Assembly: GCA_963792365.1 (NCBI GenBank)
Contig: CAWBVW010000010.1
Span: forward strand, 62,001-126,000
Length of the DNA: 64,000 nucleotides
Source of the DNA: JAOUGY01 sp963792365
GTDB taxonomy: Bacteria > Actinomycetota > Acidimicrobiia > Spongiisociales > ZC4RG35
Reading direction: 5' to 3'
Shown here in pieces: positions 8,669 through 17,185 of the stretch (position 1 is the stretch's first letter; every line of letters starts with the position of its first letter). The notes under the pieces are model-generated. The model had not been told where the DNA came from, searched no databases, and was given only the letters and a program-made list of their open reading frames with translations. The position numbers and the translations under genes were made by a program.

Positions 8669-10918
8669 CTAGAGCTCATGGGGTCCTCCGATGATGCATG
8701 GGCCCAGACGAGCCGCATCGAATGCCACCGTGAGCGTCGCAGGCCCCGAGGCCGTCTCGACATCCGGCAGATCCATGCAGTGGAAGCTCCTCTCATTGAG
8801 CACCTCGTGAGCGGAGGTCGCCGGCGTGGCGCACATCTGGGTGGCTCCTTCAGGCCGATCGGACACCGCGTACTCCTGGAACGGCGCAGGGGTGTCGTAT
8901 AGGATCCAAGTCTGTCGATCTGGACCGGCTCCCGCCTCGTGGACGTCGTAGACGTTCCAGAAGAAGTGTATGTGGACGGCGTCACCCGATCCGATCAGCG
9001 GCTCGTAGTTGGTCTCGTATCCCACCACGTAGCGGCTGTCCTCTACGGCGATGTCTGTGATCGTCACCCGCTCCCCGGCCTCCACCTCTTGGGTGAGCGC
9101 GGCCTCGACCCACCCGCCCGCAATCGGTTCTTCGAGCTCGTACCACTCGTACCCATCGATGGTCTGGACCTTCCCCGTGGTCGTGAAGGTCGTGAGCGCA
9201 GGTAGAGCTCCTACGACCGCCTGGTCGGTGCCGGCGTCGGCCCGGACGACAAACCCGTCGTCTCCCGTGCTGTCGACGACCTGCAACCACTGCGCGTCCC
9301 GAACCTCGATCGGGTCGATGGTGGTGGTGGTCGATGGCTGTGTCGTGGTGGTGGTCGTGGCGCCGGTCGTGAGCGTGGTCGATCCGTCCGCCAACACGGT
9401 CGTGGGGCTCGCCTGGAGGTCACCCGGGTCGTTCCCATTCGTGAGGACCATGACGGCTACCACCACGATCGCCAGAGCGAGCATGGCGGCAACGATCGCC
9501 CTGCCGCGACCAGACCTGCCTCCGCTCAACGGTGGAGGGTTTGTACTCCCACCTGGGGGAAATCCGGGGGCGAGATCGGCGGCCTCGGGCCGATCTGCGG
9601 TCGGGATCTGGTACTCGGGCGGGGACGCCGCTTCGGATACCTCGGTGGGTTGTCCACGGTCTTCCAGGGGCGTCGGTGTGCGACCGCTCGAAGGTCGTTC
9701 GGTCACCAGCGCCAAGGGTCGCGTGTCCTCCCCCAGCTGGGCTGCCGGACCGTCGGATCCGGTGGCCGCGAGCAGCGAGACCTTCGGCTCGGAATCGGAA
9801 CCGGTCACGGGCTCAGGGGTCGGTGCGATCGGCGTGACGCTCCCGGCATTGTCCGCGTTGAAGGCCGCTATCGCTGCCCCCACCGCCACCGTGTGCTTTG
9901 GATGGACGTCGAGCGCCGTGGGTCGCCCGAGCTCGGCGGTCACCAGCTGCGACACCAGCGGGATTCGAGACGAGCCACCCACCAGCAGGACAGCCGAGAG
10001 ATCGTCTGCTTCCACAGATGCGCCGCGAAGCGCACGGCGCAGCGCGTCGATGGTCTCCCCGAGGGCCGGTCGGATCATCGACTCGAGCTCGGGGCGAGTG
10101 AGACGCACCTCGGTCTGGATGGTCGGAAGAAACACCGGGATGCTCACGTCGGTGTCCGAGGAGAGAGCCTCCTTGGCGGCCACGCACTCCTGCCGGAGGC
10201 GCGCCACGCCCTGAACCACAGCCGGATCCTCGATGTCGAGATTGTGAAAGGCGGACCCGAGGAACCTGACCACGTACTGGTACACGGCCTCGTCGAAGTC
10301 GATCCCGCCGAGTCGTTCGATGCCTTCGGCGTCCCCGAGAATCTCGAAGCGCTGGTCGCCGGCGGTCTTCCTCAGAACGGCTGCGTCAAATGTGCCGCCG
10401 CCGAGGTCGTAGACCGCGACGATCTCACCGGCCTCGAGCCGTTCGGTCCAGGCGTAGTGGATCGCAGCGGCCTCGGGCTCGCTCAGGATCACGGCGTCGC
10501 CGACGTTGGCGAGGCGAATCGCCTGGCGCAGGATGTCCTGTTTGTACGGACCCCAATTCGCGGGGTGGGTGATCCCGATCCCCTCGGGCGGCCCTCCTTC
10601 GCGTTGCGAAACGACGCCCAACACCGTGTCGAGCAGTTCCGCCATGAGACGGTCGGCAGAGTACGGCGAGTGCCCCACCATGATCGGGGTCGGGTCGCCC
10701 ATCCGCCTTTTGAACTCTCGCACGACCCTGGTGGGATCGCTGACGCCGCGCCGAACGGCGGGGTCTCCTGCCAACACGTCTCCGTCTTCTCGCATGAAGA
10801 GCACCGATGGCACCACCGCCGACCGGTCCCCCAATGTGATGATTTCGCCTCTGCCTTCGCTGAATCTCGCCGCACCCGTGTAGGTGGTGCCGAGATCGAT
10901 TCCCAAGTGATAGGACAC
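8669..10918 (-). CDS. Membrane-anchored Hsp70-like protein with external SH3-like domain
   Basis: The GTG at 10918, seven bases after a perfect AGGAGG, gives 749 residues. Residues 1-355 are an actin-fold Hsp70 ATPase domain: IDLGTTYTG at 7-15, the phosphate-2 loop DLGGGTFDAA at 171-180, and LLVGGSSRIP at 311-320. There is no DnaK substrate-binding domain. A Pro-rich linker (356-472) leads to a transmembrane helix (473-493), then a Thr-rich spacer. An SH3b-like domain (about 540-612) and a C-terminal domain with two cysteines follow. Topology is probably ATPase inside, SH3-like domain outside. It diverges from the IniB-like/dynamin operon, and an envelope-stress sensing or chaperone role is inferred. 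Confidence 0.85.
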   Translation of the reverse strand: MSYHLGIDLGTTYTGAARFSEGRGEIITLGDRSAVVPSVLFMREDGDVLAGDPAVRRGVSDPTRVVREFKRRMGDPTPIMVGHSPYSADRLMAELLDTVLGVVSQREGGPPEGIGITHPANWGPYKQDILRQAIRLANVGDAVILSEPEAAAIHYAWTERLEAGEIVAVYDLGGGTFDAAVLRKTAGDQRFEILGDAEGIERLGGIDFDEAVYQYVVRFLGSAFHNLDIEDPAVVQGVARLRQECVAAKEALSSDTDVSIPVFLPTIQTEVRLTRPELESMIRPALGETIDALRRALRGASVEADDLSAVLLVGGSSRIPLVSQLVTAELGRPTALDVHPKHTVAVGAAIAAFNADNAGSVTPIAPTPEPVTGSDSEPKVSLLAATGSDGPAAQLGEDTRPLALVTERPSSGRTPTPLEDRGQPTEVSEAASPPEYQIPTADRPEAADLAPGFPPGGSTNPPPLSGGRSGRGRAIVAAMLALAIVVVAVMVLTNGNDPGDLQASPTTVLADGSTTLTTGATTTTTTQPSTTTTIDPIEVRDAQWLQVVDSTGDDGFVVRADAGTDQAVVGALPALTTFTTTGKVQTIDGYEWYELEEPIAGGWVEAALTQEVEAGERVTITDIAVEDSRYVVGYETNYEPLIGSGDAVHIHFFWNVYDVHEAGAGPDRQTWILYDTPAPFQEYAVSDRPEGATQMCATPATSAHEVLNERSFHCMDLPDVETASGPATLTVAFDAARLGPCIIGGPHEL

Positions 10919-10968
10919 CGCCCCGCCTCCTCGTTGTGATGGTTCTCGTTCGAAAAACCCAACAAACC

Positions 10969-10995
10969 GAGTATCCGGACGTCGTCTGGATACTC
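10969..10995. promoter_or_regulatory. 27-bp near-perfect palindrome in the Hsp70/IniB-like divergent region
   Basis: Two 13-base arms, GAGTATCCGGACG and CGTCTGGATACTC, flank one central T at 10982 and are complementary except at one position. It lies 50 bases upstream of the Hsp70-like start and 206 bases upstream of the IniB-like start. Each outer arm carries GATACT reading outward, a possible -10 element on each strand. A second small dyad, TGACC-GCC-GGTCA, is at 11004-11016, and a GCGGAG/CTCCGC hairpin is at 11161-11175. It is a strong candidate operator for a dimeric regulator controlling both directions; the regulator is unknown. Confidence 0.6.
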
Positions 10996-11201
10996 CCTTT
11001 CCGTGACCGCCGGTCAAACACCGGGTCGAGAGGCGACCCACCCGACGAGGCGGTTCGGTCGGAACCAGGCGCGGGAGAGACAACCCGTTGGAGGTCTCAG
11101 GGGACGAAGGCGCCAGCTCCCCGAACAGAGGTCGCTCCGACCAAGGGGCACATTGCAAGCGCGGAGAAACTCCGCACGATGGGGAAAGGGGAGTCGCACA
11201 C

Positions 11202-12470
11202 ATGGCGACCATCGAATCGTTCTACCAGTGGCTCATCGGCCTGTTCAAGGAAGGCGAGCATCTCGAGTACGACGACATCAAGTACCGCATGGAAGAGGCG
11301 GGCTATGGAGACGTGAAGGCCGAGGACGTGTACAACGCGGTCAACACGATGATCGAAGAAGGTGACGTCTTCACCAACGAGCAAACCTCGATGCTGGAGG
11401 CTTACACGGGCGGGAACTACGTCGAGCAGGGGGCATACGCGCCGTCTGGCGCCGCCTCGGGCGGATCGGCCGCCGGAGGTTCGTCGGTGTCCGGCGGGTA
11501 TTCGTCGACACCGTCGGCGCCGGCATCGGCACCTGCGTACGTGCCACCGCCACCGCCGCCACCCCTCGACTCCGACCACTATGGATCGGACCTCGAGGCT
11601 GCGATCAGCCAGATCACGTATGTCAACAACGTGACCAACAACACCTACACCGAGGACAACGACTACTTCTCGGACGACGACACTGTCATCGACAGCTCCG
11701 TCAACCAGAACATCGTTGCCGCCGGTGACGTCCACCAGGACTTCGACACGGTTACCGCAACCGGTCAGTCTGTGGCAGCGGGCGAGGACATCGAGGACAG
11801 TGCGGTCATCGCAGGCGACGTCGAAGACAGCGTGGTGTCGGGAGACGACACCTACCTCGAGGGGTCTGCGGTCGGAGACAACAACACCATCCTCAACGAC
11901 TCGGATGGTGCGGTCACCGGTGACGGATCCACCGCGATCTACGGCTCGAGCGTCGAAGACTCTGCCGTCGCATCAGGGGGTGGGGATGCCACCAACGACT
12001 CGCAAGTGGCGGGCGACTACGGCGTCAACGCCGGTGAGAACGCCAACACGGGCGGGGGAGACCTCATCGACGCGGAACACAGCGTCGTGGGTACCGGAGG
12101 CGACACCGTCGGCAACACCGGCGACCTGGTCAACTCGAACCAGCAGCTCGGGGATGGCACCCAAGAGGGCATTGCCGGGTCGACGGTCGAAGCTGCCGAG
12201 TTCGGCGAGGGCGACCTCGAAATCACCGAGAACAACATCAACGCCGACACGGGCGCTGCCGTCACAACCGGCGACTACAGCGCTTCGGAGGGCGAGTTCG
12301 AGGAGAACTTCGACGAGCAATTCGTCGAGATCGAGAACAGCGAGCTCGCCGGAGTCGGCATTGCCGACGACGGTCCGGCCGAAGGCGAGTTCGAGGCCGA
12401 GATCAAGGTCGACGAGATCGACGTGGAACCAGAGCACCACGACGACATGTCGGACGTGGTCGACGCCTGA
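11202..12470 (+). CDS. IniB-like acidic repeat protein
   Basis: The ATG at 11202, preceded by GGGGAG, gives 422 residues. Residues 1-65 form a helical domain (FYQWLIGLFKEGEH then EEAGYGDVKAEDVYNAVNTM) resembling the N-terminal domain of mycobacterial IniB. Residues 78-112 are Gly/Ser/Ala-rich, then comes a run of prolines (115-121). The remaining 300 residues are very acidic and built from imperfect short repeats of the type SxVxAGDxxxD, rich in D, G, S, T and V. This could be a low-complexity or beta-solenoid-like fold. No signal peptide is seen. The gene directly precedes two dynamin-like GTPases, mirroring the iniB-iniA-iniC order. Function is not known even in mycobacteria. Confidence 0.72.
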   Translation: MATIESFYQWLIGLFKEGEHLEYDDIKYRMEEAGYGDVKAEDVYNAVNTMIEEGDVFTNEQTSMLEAYTGGNYVEQGAYAPSGAASGGSAAGGSSVSGGYSSTPSAPASAPAYVPPPPPPPLDSDHYGSDLEAAISQITYVNNVTNNTYTEDNDYFSDDDTVIDSSVNQNIVAAGDVHQDFDTVTATGQSVAAGEDIEDSAVIAGDVEDSVVSGDDTYLEGSAVGDNNTILNDSDGAVTGDGSTAIYGSSVEDSAVASGGGDATNDSQVAGDYGVNAGENANTGGGDLIDAEHSVVGTGGDTVGNTGDLVNSNQQLGDGTQEGIAGSTVEAAEFGEGDLEITENNINADTGAAVTTGDYSASEGEFEENFDEQFVEIENSELAGVGIADDGPAEGEFEAEIKVDEIDVEPEHHDDMSDVVDA

Positions 12471-12473
12471 GAA

Positions 12474-12509
12474 GAGCAGCGGGCCCGCCATCGCGGCGGG
12501 CCCGTGCTC
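12474..12509 (+). promoter_or_regulatory. Strong hairpin between IniB-like and first dynamin-like gene
   Basis: Ten perfectly paired bases, CGGGCCCGCC (12480-12489) and GGCGGGCCCG (12495-12504), enclose the loop ATCGC. They are extended by GAGCA/TGCTC across a one-base bulge. No U-tract follows. The structure ends 14 bases before the ATG of the dynamin-like gene, which lacks a clear Shine-Dalgarno sequence. It could be an attenuator, an mRNA-end stabiliser or a translation control, lowering GTPase output relative to the IniB-like protein. Confidence 0.6.
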
Positions 12510-12523
12510 GATTGGATGCGAAC

Positions 12524-14314
12524 ATGGAACCCACAGCCATCACCGTCGTCGATCTTGCCATCTCCGCTGCCGGTGCCTACGGCCGGCCCGACATGGTCAC
12601 GCGACTTCGGCCCGTCCGAGCCAACCTCGCAGACCCCTCGTACAAGGTCATGGTCGTCGGCGAGTTCAAACAAGGGAAGAGCTCACTCGTCAACGCCCTG
12701 ATCAACGCCGAGGTGTGTCCGGTCGACGACGACATCACGACAGCGGTACCGACGTTCATCCGGTACTCACCAGAGCCCTGGGCAAAGATCGTCTCAAACG
12801 ACAACGGTGCGGTCACCGAACGCCCGATCGACTTCGGCGAGCTCCCTGCCCTCATCACCGACATCGGCGGTCATGACAGCGGCGTGGATGCGGCGGAGAT
12901 CGGCGTCCCGCGCCAACTCCTCCAGTCTGGGATCACCCTCATCGACACGCCCGGGGTGGGTGGACTCGGCTCGGCTCACACGGCCTCGACCCTCGCAGCG
13001 CTCCCTCGGGCCGATGCGTTGGTCTTCGTGTCCGACGCTTCCCAGGAGTACGGGCGACCCGAGCTCGAATTCATCCGTATGGCCAGAGATGTCTGCCCGC
13101 GGGTGGCATTCGTCCTGACCAAGGTGGACCTGTATCCGGAGTGGAAGCGGATCAGGGACATCGACACAGAGCATCTCTCCCGAATCGGCGTCGATGCAGA
13201 GCCGATTCCCACGTCCGCCCTGCTCCGTCGACATGCCATCCGTACCGACGACAAGCTCATGAATACTGAGTCGGGCTACCCGGTGCTCGTCGACTTTCTC
13301 AGAACGCATGTTGCGGACCGCGGCGAGCAACGGTCGTGGTCCTCCGCCGGCGAGCTCGTGGTCGACATCGCCGATCAGCTCGACGCCACATTCGCGGCCG
13401 AAGAACAGGCACTCGCGGATCCGGAGACGATCCAGGCGATGGCCGACCGATTCGAAGATGCGAAGCGGCGCGCCGACGAGCTCAGATCCCACGCAGCGCG
13501 CTGGCAGGTGACGCTCAACGACGGAATCGCAGACCTGAGCGCAGACTTCGATCACCGACTGCGGGCCCGAATGCGAGGCATCGTGAAGGAGGCCGAGGCC
13601 GCTCTCGACACCCAAGAGCCCCTCGACGTGTGGGATCGCTTCGAAGGATGGCTGAAGCAGCGCGTGGCGGCCGACACCGCCGAGACCTACCTGGAGCTGT
13701 CGGCACGCGCCGACGAGCTGTCATCGGCGGTCGCCGACCACTTCGAAGACGACCGCCTGACCCTCGGCCTCGACCTCGACACGACAGGTGCCGCGGAGCG
13801 AGCAGCGGAAATCGAGGTCCGGAGCCGGATCGACGAGAACACCTCAGGAGTTCTGGGCTCGGGCATCACCGCCATGCGTGGAACGTACGGCGGATTTCTC
13901 ATGTTCGGGATGCTGGGCCAGATCGCCGGCCTCACGATGCTCAACCCGGCCACGGCAGTCATCGGAATCCTGATGGGTGGACGAGCAGTGCGCGACGAGA
14001 AACAGCGCCAACTGACGATGCGGCGCCAGCAGGCCAAGGCCACAGTGCGCCAGTTCGTCGACGACGCCAGCTTCGAGCTGAACAAGGAGATACGCGACGA
14101 ACTCCGCCGCCTGCAGCGTGCGCTTCGGGATCACTACAGCCAATGCGCCGAGGAGTTGAACCGGTCGGTGGCCGCATCTCTCGCAGCCGCGAAGAGCGCG
14201 ACGCAGGCCGGCCAAGCCGAACGGGACAAACGCCTCCGAGACGTACAGGCGGAACGGGTACGAATCGCCAATCTGCGTCAACAGGCGGGCACGCTGATCG
14301 GGGCAGCATCATGA
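12524..14314 (+). CDS. Dynamin-like GTPase, IniA-like
   Basis: The 596-residue protein has the P-loop GEFKQGKSS (46-54), switch-I Thr in DDDITTAVPT (68-77), G3 LIDTPG (141-146) and G4 TKVD (201-204). A long helical region follows, and a hydrophobic segment (about 456-486, GGFLMFGMLG onward) is equivalent to the membrane-inserting paddle of bacterial dynamin-like proteins. The C-terminal coiled coil has many charged residues. Mycobacterial IniA is a dynamin-like protein that mediates membrane fission. Start choice: ATG 12524; a TTG at 12512 is the alternative. The stop overlaps the next gene's ATG by four bases. Confidence 0.82.
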   Translation: MEPTAITVVDLAISAAGAYGRPDMVTRLRPVRANLADPSYKVMVVGEFKQGKSSLVNALINAEVCPVDDDITTAVPTFIRYSPEPWAKIVSNDNGAVTERPIDFGELPALITDIGGHDSGVDAAEIGVPRQLLQSGITLIDTPGVGGLGSAHTASTLAALPRADALVFVSDASQEYGRPELEFIRMARDVCPRVAFVLTKVDLYPEWKRIRDIDTEHLSRIGVDAEPIPTSALLRRHAIRTDDKLMNTESGYPVLVDFLRTHVADRGEQRSWSSAGELVVDIADQLDATFAAEEQALADPETIQAMADRFEDAKRRADELRSHAARWQVTLNDGIADLSADFDHRLRARMRGIVKEAEAALDTQEPLDVWDRFEGWLKQRVAADTAETYLELSARADELSSAVADHFEDDRLTLGLDLDTTGAAERAAEIEVRSRIDENTSGVLGSGITAMRGTYGGFLMFGMLGQIAGLTMLNPATAVIGILMGGRAVRDEKQRQLTMRRQQAKATVRQFVDDASFELNKEIRDELRRLQRALRDHYSQCAEELNRSVAASLAAAKSATQAGQAERDKRLRDVQAERVRIANLRQQAGTLIGAAS

Positions 14315-15768
14315 GTGTTCTCCTCGACGCCATCGAGAGCCTGTTGGATGAGACGGTCGCAGTTGCAGACCCGTCCGCGACCGCGGCGCTCGAAACCATC
14401 CGAGGCCGAATTCACGAGCCGCTGCGTGTGGCCATCGCCGGGAGGGTGAAAGCAGGCAAATCCACGCTTCTCAACGCATTGCTGGGCGAGGAGCTGGCGC
14501 CGACCGACGCAGGAGAGTGCACCAAGATCGTCACCTGGTACCGGCACGGACCCACCTATCGCGTGCATCTCAAGCTTCGCGACGGGACGACTCGCCAAGC
14601 ACGATTCACCCGTGATTCCGGGTTCGTCGACGTCGACCTTGGCGGTCTTCATCCCGACACGATCGACCGCATCGTCGTCGAATGGCCCAACCGGCGGCTG
14701 GAGGACATGACGCTAATCGACACCCCAGGCATCCAGTCGGCCTCCGAGGAAGTTTCGGCGCGAACCATGCGACTGCTGGAGGAGGGCGACGACGGGGCGG
14801 GTCGAGCCGATGCGGTCCTTTATTTGATGCGCCACCTGCACACCTCGGACATGGACTTCCTCGAGGCGTTCCGCGACGACAGCACGACGGCGACCCCCAT
14901 CAATGCGATCGGCATCCTGTCTCGCGCAGATGAGATCGGAGTGGGACGGCCCGATGCCATGAGATCGGCCCGTCGAATCGCCGAGCGGTACCGACACGAT
15001 CCGAAGCTTCGGCGTTTGTGCCAGACGGTCATCGCCGTCGATGCCCTGCTGGCGGCAACCGGCGCCACGCTGACACAGGAGGAATACACCGCACTCGCCC
15101 AGCTGGCGGAGGTGCCCCGCGCCGACATGGACGGATTGCTCTTGTCAGCCGATCGCTTCATCGATCCCGGAGCCGGGGTGGCCGTGCCCGAGTTGGCCCG
15201 CAGCCATCTGCTTCAGCGTTTGGGGCTGTTCGGGGTGCGCTCGGCTATCAACTCGATCCGGATGGGAGCCACCCCGAATGCCGGCAAGCTGTCGGACTCG
15301 CTGATCAAGCGGAGCGGCATCGCCGATGTCCTCGACGACCTGGCGGCCCAGTTCAGCGCTCGGCGTGACGTCCTGAAGGCCCGGTCGGCGATGGCGGGCA
15401 TCCTGGCGATCCTGGCGGAGATGGATCCCGATGCGATACCCGATCTCAAACGGCACGCCGAGCAGATCCTGGCCTCTGCCCACCAGTTCGCCGAGATCCG
15501 GGTTCTGATCGCCCACCGCAGCGGTCTCGTCGACTTCGGCGACCAAGACCGCGAACTCGTCGATCGAATTCTCGGCTGTCATGGGACCGCGCCCCACCGA
15601 CGATTCGGACTGGCGCCCGATGTGGGGCCTGACGAGATCCGCGATGCCGTGTTCCGATCGATCGATCACTTCCGACGGCGGGCGGAAAGCCCCCTCTCGA
15701 CGCGCGAGCTGGCGGAGGCCGCCGCCGTCATCGTCCGCACCTGCGAAGGCATGTTGACGCTCGTGTGA
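14311..15768 (+). CDS. Dynamin-like GTPase, IniC-like
   Basis: The ATG at 14311 overlaps the upstream stop (ATGA), giving 485 residues. It has the P-loop GRVKAGKST (44-52), G3 DTPG (137-140) and a G4-like SRAD (204-207). It lacks the long hydrophobic paddle of its partner, as IniC is shorter than IniA. The longer open frame reaching back to 13336 is in the wrong frame of the upstream gene and was discarded. Bacterial dynamin pairs commonly work as a hetero-assembly, and translational coupling supports a fixed ratio. The pair probably remodels or protects the membrane under envelope stress (inference). Confidence 0.8.
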   Translation: MSVLLDAIESLLDETVAVADPSATAALETIRGRIHEPLRVAIAGRVKAGKSTLLNALLGEELAPTDAGECTKIVTWYRHGPTYRVHLKLRDGTTRQARFTRDSGFVDVDLGGLHPDTIDRIVVEWPNRRLEDMTLIDTPGIQSASEEVSARTMRLLEEGDDGAGRADAVLYLMRHLHTSDMDFLEAFRDDSTTATPINAIGILSRADEIGVGRPDAMRSARRIAERYRHDPKLRRLCQTVIAVDALLAATGATLTQEEYTALAQLAEVPRADMDGLLLSADRFIDPGAGVAVPELARSHLLQRLGLFGVRSAINSIRMGATPNAGKLSDSLIKRSGIADVLDDLAAQFSARRDVLKARSAMAGILAILAEMDPDAIPDLKRHAEQILASAHQFAEIRVLIAHRSGLVDFGDQDRELVDRILGCHGTAPHRRFGLAPDVGPDEIRDAVFRSIDHFRRRAESPLSTRELAEAAAVIVRTCEGMLTLV

Positions 15769-15776
15769 TCGCCCGG

Positions 15777-16937
15777 TCATTCGAGCCGCCTCCCGTCCGG
15801 TCGCCTGAACACCGCCGCGGCGGCCGGACCATGCACCGAGAACCCTCCTTCGTGCACGAGGGTGTGATGATGACGGCACAGCAGCAGCTGGTTGCTGGAG
15901 CTCGTCTCGCCGCCGGCCGCCCAATGGACGATGTGATGCACGTCACACCAGTGCGAGGGGCGGTCGCAGGAGGGGAACCGACAGGTCCGATCACGAGCGA
16001 TGATCGCTCGGCGCTGCCCGGCCGGAGCGGTCCGCATTCGCTGGCCGACATCGAGCGGCTGCGATGGTCCATCGACGATGATGCGGGCAACGCCGGCGTC
16101 GCAGGCGAGGCGACGGGCGGATTCGGGTGCGATCGCACCCACGTGATCGACCTCGCACGTGCGCCCGGCGCGGCCTTCCAGGGTCTCGAGATCGATGAGG
16201 ACGTTGATGTGAGGTCGCTCCCCGCCCACGTCGACCACACCGACGTCGAGAAATCGGCGACAGACCTCGACCAGAGCCTGCGCTCGTCTCCATCGTGGCG
16301 GCCGATCCTCGCACCCCGCTGCACGTGCAGCACTCGGCCTCAACAAGCCGTCGAGGGCACTCAGCACGGTTTCGCCCCATTCGGGGTCCAGGAGCCCGTC
16401 GACTCGAACCGTCCCCTCGAAGGTCTGCGAGACATGAAGGTACGAAGCCTGCCGAGCATCGAAAGCGCCCCCTGGACCGTCGAGTGCCTGTCGCCAGTGA
16501 TCGATCACCTTGCGATAGGCGGACACGCTCAGCCCGGTGGCGACATCGGTCAGGACCTCTTCATCGCCGGCGAACTCGACCGGGTGGGCCTGACCCGCCC
16601 TGGCCAGCATTCGCACCTTGGAGTACGACAGGTCGCCGGCTGCGAAACGCTCGGCCACCACCGGCATGGCTTCGAGGGCCCGAGCAACAAACACCTTTTC
16701 TCGAGCCGTGGACCCGGCCATGTCGCATGCACGCTTCAAGAAAGCCGTGGTTGACGTGTGCCCATCGCGGACGTAGCTCTGGCGACGGTCGATCTCGGCG
16801 GTGCGGGCCAATAACAGGGCCTGGACGACATCGGCGGTCCGGGCCAGCTCGGCGATGTCGTCTTCGAGTTCCTCTGCCGACAAGACGGAGAGATCCTGTG
16901 ATTTCAGCTGATCGAGGGCTGATCTGAGTACGGACAT
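15777..16937 (-). CDS. DUF222 / HNH endonuclease, 13E12 family
   Basis: The 386-residue protein has an N-terminal helical DUF222 domain (about 1-250) and a C-terminal HNH nuclease domain. The HNH core reads DRTCRFPSCDRPSHWCDVHH, then the central Asn region (SSSNQLLLCRHHHTLVHEGG). Such proteins are abundant and repeated in actinobacteria (the 13E12 repeat family of M. tuberculosis). The ATG at 16937 follows TGGAGGT. A perfect LexA box sits 85 bases upstream, so the gene is expected to be induced by DNA damage. It is convergent with the IniC-like gene. Its biological role is unknown. Confidence 0.88.
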   Translation of the reverse strand: MSVLRSALDQLKSQDLSVLSAEELEDDIAELARTADVVQALLLARTAEIDRRQSYVRDGHTSTTAFLKRACDMAGSTAREKVFVARALEAMPVVAERFAAGDLSYSKVRMLARAGQAHPVEFAGDEEVLTDVATGLSVSAYRKVIDHWRQALDGPGGAFDARQASYLHVSQTFEGTVRVDGLLDPEWGETVLSALDGLLRPSAARAAGCEDRPPRWRRAQALVEVCRRFLDVGVVDVGGERPHINVLIDLETLEGRAGRTCEVDHVGAIAPESARRLACDAGVARIIVDGPSQPLDVGQRMRTAPAGQRRAIIARDRTCRFPSCDRPSHWCDVHHIVHWAAGGETSSSNQLLLCRHHHTLVHEGGFSVHGPAAAAVFRRPDGRRLE

Positions 16938-17021
16938 TCGACCTCCAGGGTGGCTGGCGAACCAGACCCTGAGGCTCTATGCGATCACGCCCGCCGGAAT
17001 GGTCCGAACCCTCCCACAAGG

Positions 17022-17037
17022 TCGAACATGTGTTCGA
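17022..17037. promoter_or_regulatory. LexA (SOS) box upstream of the HNH gene
   Basis: TCGAACATGTGTTCGA is an exact match to the actinobacterial LexA operator TCGAAC-N4-GTTCGA and is also a perfect dyad around a central TG. It lies in the 248-base gap between dnaE and the DUF222/HNH gene, 85 bases before that gene's ATG. LexA boxes upstream of 13E12-family genes are known from M. tuberculosis, which supports a functional assignment. Confidence 0.85.
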
Positions 17038-17119
17038 TGATACCTCGAGGGTGTGACGGGAAAGGCAACTGGGGTGGCTCTCGCGGCCGGTGAGGTCGTG
17101 AAGGCCTTGGATTGCCGGT

Positions 17120-17135
17120 CACGATCGCGATCGTG
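17120..17135. repeat. 16-bp perfect palindrome downstream of dnaE
   Basis: CACGATCG followed directly by CGATCGTG forms a loopless 16-base palindrome, 50 bases past the dnaE stop. Without a loop it is a poor terminator, and no regulator can be named. Palindromes built on CGATCG can occur by chance in GC-rich DNA. Confidence 0.35.
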
Positions 17136-17185
17136 CGCCGGGGGCCTGCCGGCGTGAGCGGGCGCTGCACGTGCATCGGCCGCGG

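Noticed and set aside
10919..11212. N-terminal extension of the Hsp70-like protein into the divergent region
   Set aside because: The extension has no Hsp70 similarity, overlaps the IniB-like start and ignores the perfect AGGAGG before the GTG at 10918.
13336..14310. N-terminal extension of the second dynamin-like GTPase
   Set aside because: It is an Arg-rich out-of-frame reading of the first GTPase; the ATG at 14311 starts the conserved protein.
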